Part shown: piece after piece, positions 5,379-7,586 of the stretch
Layout of the letters: each line of letters begins with the position of its first letter
How positions within the stretch are numbered: the first letter of the stretch is position 1
Origin: Nitrososphaerota archaeon
Lineage (GTDB): Archaea; Thermoproteota; Nitrososphaeria; Nitrososphaerales; Gagatemarchaeaceae
DNA length: 7,586 nucleotides
Reading direction: 5' to 3'
Assembly: GCA_016200025.1 (NCBI GenBank)
Contig: JACQFO010000052.1
Location: 1-7,586, forward strand
Program-made: the position numbers and the translations under genes
Notes under the pieces: generated by a model
What the model saw: the letters and a program-made list of their open reading frames with translations, nothing else
Database searches by the model: none
What the model was told of the DNA's origin: nothing

Positions 5379-6236
5379 CTAACTAGTCGCAGTTGTAGTT
5401 GTTGTCGAGTTTACAGACGACGTGGTGACGGTAGTCGATGTCGAATTCGTGGAGACGGTCGTCGTCGTCTCGGTCTCAGAGGACGTCGATTGCGTGGCGC
5501 TGCTCGTGCTCGTCCCGTGGTTCACGACAGTGACGTGTATCACGGGGGAGAGCACCGCCATGTTCCCCTGGCTGATGTGTATGTCGTTGGGGACGATGTC
5601 GATGGTCAGGTCCGTCGAGCTGTTGGAAAGCACCTGGAAGTGGACTGGGACCATCAGCTTCCCGTTCGCAACCACCTTGAGCGCAGTCGAGTTGCCGTTC
5701 GTCCAGAAGGCCTCGGCGCCCGAGATGTTGAGGATGACGCCGACCACCTCGCCTGCGGGCGCATCGGCCGTCCCAAGGAGGATCCCGTCGCCCTGAAGCG
5801 AGGTGAGATTCACGTTGTTGCCCACTCCAGGCGGGACAATGTAGACGAACCTGTTCTGAGTCCCGTTCTGACCCTGCGTCGAGCTTGACGTCGTATTCGT
5901 CGACGTGGTGGTCGTTGAAGTGGTGTTCGTGCTGGTCGAGGTGGTGTTTGTCGTCGTGGTCGTCGTGGACGCGTTCCCTCCCTCGCCAACCGCGTACTTC
6001 AGCGTCACGCTGGTCACGTTTACCAGCAGATACTTCAGAGTCGCGTTGGAATGTGGCGAGTCCTTCAGATAGATGCTGAGCGTCCCCGTGCCCGGACCCC
6101 CGAGCGTCGAGGTGGAGGAGCCTCCCGGCAGGGAAGAGGAGTGGTTGATTGAGGGCAGAAAGACGGTGTAGGAGTATGCCGACAACCCCAAGGTCGCCAG
6201 CAGTACGACAGTCGCTAGAAAGACGGCTTTGTTCAT
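5379..6236 (-). CDS. Exported Thr/Ser-rich DUF4382-like protein
   Basis: A 285-residue surface or secreted protein of unknown function. Residues 1-27 (MNKAVFLATVVLLATLGLSAYS) form a signal peptide or N-terminal membrane anchor. A DUF4382-like beta domain starts at GTLSIYLKDSP and includes LKYLLVNVTSVTLKYAV, then continues with GTADAPAGEVVGVILNISGAEA and LKVVANGKLMVPVHFQVLSN. A stretch of about 30 residues, almost only Thr, Ser and Asn, interrupts this domain. A second Thr/Ser tail of about 45 residues ends the protein with no PGF-CTERM-type sorting motif. I count 14 N-X-S/T sequons, so heavy glycosylation is likely. The frame is open upstream to 6404, but the ATG at 6234-6236 is chosen because it begins exactly at the signal peptide and has a TATA-like GATTAAG about 29 bp upstream. 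The family link is from pattern recognition and is moderate. Confidence 0.8.
   Translation of the reverse strand: MNKAVFLATVVLLATLGLSAYSYTVFLPSINHSSSLPGGSSTSTLGGPGTGTLSIYLKDSPHSNATLKYLLVNVTSVTLKYAVGEGGNASTTTTTTNTTSTSTNTTSTTTTSTNTTSSSTQGQNGTQNRFVYIVPPGVGNNVNLTSLQGDGILLGTADAPAGEVVGVILNISGAEAFWTNGNSTALKVVANGKLMVPVHFQVLSNSSTDLTIDIVPNDIHISQGNMAVLSPVIHVTVVNHGTSTSSATQSTSSETETTTTVSTNSTSTTVTTSSVNSTTTTTATS
5391..5500. repeat. Low-complexity Thr/Ser codon tract (C-terminal tail)
   Basis: On the minus strand this stretch is built of repeated ACN, AGC/TCG and AAC-type codons for the Thr/Ser tail of the exported protein. The plus strand shows the matching GTNGTNGT pattern. The codons are mixed rather than one exact unit, so this is a degenerate low-complexity region and not a microsatellite. 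Confidence 0.6.
5880..5972. repeat. Low-complexity Thr/Ser/Asn tract inside the DUF4382-like domain
   Basis: Degenerate trinucleotide repeats encode several copies of an (S/T)-N-T-T unit between two halves of the beta domain, including three NTT sequons. Such tracts expand and contract by slippage, so length variation among relatives is expected. Confidence 0.6.
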
Positions 6237-6261
6237 CCGCGCACCTATCCACTCCACGTGA

Positions 6262-6268
6262 CTTAATC
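6262..6268 (-). promoter_or_regulatory. TATA-like box for the Thr/Ser-rich exported protein
   Basis: GATTAAG on the minus strand is centred about 29 bp upstream of the ATG at 6236, which suits a leaderless or nearly leaderless mRNA. It lies in the 182-bp divergent gap. The remainder of that gap is GC-rich and holds short palindromes (GAGGG-CC-CCCTC near 6301; GTCCCC and GGGGAC arms near 6317-6342) but no recognised gene. Confidence 0.45.
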
Positions 6269-6385
6269 CAATAGTATTGAACACCGACGCTTGACGGTCA
6301 GAGGGCCCCCTCGGGTGTCCCCATCCTCCCGCCCGGGGACCTCCTCCGACTCCCTTGCTTAACCCGAGCGAAGGGTCGCAAATGG

Positions 6386-6392
6386 CTTTATC
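6386..6392 (+). promoter_or_regulatory. TATA-like box for the cyclase/TolB/TPR gene
   Basis: CTTTATC is centred about 30 bp upstream of the GTG start at 6419. The spacing matches the other genes in this window and supports the non-ATG, leaderless start. Confidence 0.5.
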
Positions 6393-6418
6393 TGAACCCA
6401 CCAACTCGTCCGAAACCC

Positions 6419-6790
6419 GTGTCCACCCTCGAGGGAAGGCGCCTGGCAGCGATCATGTTCACTGACATAGTCGGATACACCGCCCAGGCCCAGGTGAACG
6501 AGGCGCGGGCGCTCCAGACCCTTGGACAGCACCGAACGATCCTCCGCTCGATCTTCCCCAGGTACGAAGGGAAAGAGGTGAAGACCGTCGGGGACGCCTT
6601 CCTCATCGAGTTCCCCAGCGCCCTCGAAGCCGTCAGGTGCTCGATCGAAATACAGCAGGCGATGCACGACAGGAACCTCTCCGTGGGAAGCGACCAGAGC
6701 GTCCAGCTCCGCGTCGGGAAGGAACAAGCTCGACCTCCCCATGGAGAAACTAGAGGCGAAGACACTAAAGAACGTCAATCTGCCCATTGA
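6419..6790 (+). CDS. Class III adenylate/guanylate cyclase domain, truncated by deletion and frameshift
   Basis: The 123-residue product is the 5' part of a broken cyclase/TolB/TPR gene. Residues 1-100 match the front of a class III nucleotide cyclase catalytic domain: RRLAAIMFTDIVGYT carries metal-binding Asp16, and VKTVGDAFLIEF carries Lys55 and Asp59. After LRVG at residue 100, intact relatives continue with roughly 45-50 more residues, including the VNxAxRIE region with the transition-state Asn and Arg. Here the frame instead runs into an Arg/Gly/Glu-rich tail unlike the family and stops at 6790. The family sequence resumes in the +1 frame from about 6720 (NKLDLP). Without the second half no cyclase activity is expected. 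GTG at 6419 sits right before the conserved start and has a TATA-like box 30 bp upstream. A sequencing or assembly error could explain a 1-nt shift but not the missing segment. Confidence 0.8.
   Translation: MSTLEGRRLAAIMFTDIVGYTAQAQVNEARALQTLGQHRTILRSIFPRYEGKEVKTVGDAFLIEFPSALEAVRCSIEIQQAMHDRNLSVGSDQSVQLRVGKEQARPPHGETRGEDTKERQSAH
6718..6723 (+). other. Deletion/frameshift junction in the cyclase-TolB-TPR gene
   Basis: Reading frame 1 ends its family match at LRVG (codons to 6718), while the match resumes at R-N-K-L-D from about 6720 in the +1 frame. The sequence around the join, GTCGGGAAGGAAC, would be compatible with recombination between short similar stretches such as GTCGGGA and GTCAGGAAC. 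That mechanism is a guess. Confidence 0.6.
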
Positions 6791-7586
6791 AGTTTACAGG
6801 ATAGTCATGCCCTGGGAAGCGAACAGAGCCGATCAGATGGCGGAGCTGGACACCAGACGGGTCGCCGTCCTCCCCCTGAAGAACATGAGCCCCGACCCCA
6901 ACGACGAATACTTCGCCGACGGGATGACCGAAGAGCTGATCACGGCCCTCGCCTCCGTCACCGAGCTGACGGTCATAGCCAGGACCTCGGTCATGCAATA
7001 CAAGAACGCCTCCAAGAGGATCGCGGAGATAGGGAGAGAGCTGAACGCGGGCACTCTTATCGAAGGGAGCGTGCGCAAGGCAGGCAACAAGGTCAGAATC
7101 ACAGTCCAGATGATTGACGCCCGCAACGAGGGCCATCTGTGGGCCCAGAACTACGACAAGGAGCTCGACGACGTCTTCAGCATCCAAAGCGAGGTGGCCC
7201 AGAAGGTCGCCGATGCGCTCAAGGTGAAGCTTGCAGAGTCCGAGAGAAGGAGGATCGGCCGGGGTGCCACCAAGAACCCGGAGGCCTACAACCTATACCT
7301 CCAGGGAATCTTCTATTGGAACAAGAGGACCCCAGAAGCCCTCAACAGAGCCGCCGAATTCTTCGAGAGAGCCGTCGCCCTCGACCCGACCTTCGCCCTA
7401 GGCTACGCGGGCGTGGCCCAGTGCTACCAGGTTATGGCCGCGAACGTCTACGCCGACCCGGCCGTCTACTTCCCAAAGTCGAGAGAGTACGCCCTGAAGG
7501 CCCTCTCCCTCGACGACGACCTCGCCGAGGCCCACACGGTCATAGCCGCAGTGGCATGCGCCTACGAGCGGGACCTCGACAAAGCC
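6741..7586 (+). CDS. TolB-like/TPR part of the broken cyclase gene (runs off right edge)
   Basis: An open frame that continues beyond the window, with 282 residues visible from the ATG at 6741. Residues 1-20 (KTLKNVNLPIEVYR) are the remnant that follows the cyclase domain in intact relatives. Residues 39-165 form a TolB/FlgO-like amino-terminal domain: RRVAVLPLKNMSPDPNDEYF, DGMTEELITAL, IARTSVMQYK, LIEGSVRKAGNKVRITVQMI and HLWAQNYDKELDDVFSIQ. From about 179 onward come TPR-type helices (PEAYNLYLQGIFYWNKRT, FFERAVALDPTFALGYAGVAQCY, EYALKALSLDDDLAEAH). Such proteins usually act as sensory or scaffold modules attached to a cyclase. Upstream of this ATG the frame stays open through the junction near 6720. 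I see no TATA box or Shine-Dalgarno for the ATGs at 6741, 6804 or 6837, so independent expression is doubtful and the true start is unknown. Confidence 0.75.
   Translation, partial: MEKLEAKTLKNVNLPIEVYRIVMPWEANRADQMAELDTRRVAVLPLKNMSPDPNDEYFADGMTEELITALASVTELTVIARTSVMQYKNASKRIAEIGRELNAGTLIEGSVRKAGNKVRITVQMIDARNEGHLWAQNYDKELDDVFSIQSEVAQKVADALKVKLAESERRRIGRGATKNPEAYNLYLQGIFYWNKRTPEALNRAAEFFERAVALDPTFALGYAGVAQCYQVMAANVYADPAVYFPKSREYALKALSLDDDLAEAHTVIAAVACAYERDLDKA

Noticed and set aside
5880..5972. Repetitive tract considered as a CRISPR array or minisatellite
   Set aside because: There is no constant repeat with unique spacers; the pattern is degenerate codons for a Thr/Ser/Asn linker.
6237..6404. 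56-residue N-terminal extension of the Thr/Ser-rich exported protein
   Set aside because: It would bury the signal peptide and run through the candidate TATA box; the ATG at 6236 sits exactly at the hydrophobic signal.

Overview
This 7.6 kb, GC-rich window looks like archaeal chromosome. No bacterial -35/-10 promoters are evident. AT-rich TATA-like boxes instead sit about 27-31 bp upstream of start codons, several of which are GTG or TTG, as expected for leaderless archaeal transcripts. The gene content (archaeal PolX, M24 dipeptidase, short proline dehydrogenase, ArsR-type regulator, Thr/Ser-rich exported protein, cyclase/TolB/TPR gene) would suit a heterotrophic member of Nitrososphaeria/Thermoproteota. 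That placement is an inference and is not proven by the sequence.

Layout. (1) 1-630, minus: N-terminal 210 residues of a family X DNA polymerase that runs off the left edge and begins with GTG. (2) 688-1785, minus: Xaa-Pro dipeptidase/aminopeptidase of family M24 with all five metal ligands. (3) 1845-2690, plus: proline dehydrogenase. Genes 2 and 3 are divergent and separated by 59 bp holding a single AT-rich element nearly equidistant from both starts. (4) 2822-2998, plus: an unrecognised 58-residue basic protein with its own TATA box and a hairpin/T-tract terminator that overlaps its stop codon. (5) 3024-3692, minus: ArsR-type winged-helix regulator. (6) 3822-5330, plus: gamma-glutamyltransferase-fold Ntn hydrolase with the catalytic Thr but without the usual gamma-glutamyl-binding residues. 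(7) 5379-6236, minus: exported, Thr/Ser-rich, DUF4382-like protein with 14 N-glycosylation sequons. (8) 6419-7586 and beyond, plus: class III nucleotide cyclase / TolB-like / TPR gene broken by an internal deletion and frameshift near 6720.

How the genes fit together. The dipeptidase can release proline from X-Pro dipeptides and the dehydrogenase can oxidise it, so the shared promoter region makes a compact proline-salvage module. The Ntn hydrolase fits the same nitrogen/peptide catabolism theme. It is divergent from the ArsR-like gene, and its TATA box is flanked by an inverted repeat that could be an operator.

The points most worth a second look are the symmetric bidirectional promoter, the substrate-pocket changes in the GGT-fold enzyme, the small autonomous gene, and the broken cyclase-TolB-TPR gene. 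I found no mobile element, CRISPR array, tRNA or rRNA, and no clearly novel multi-gene system.
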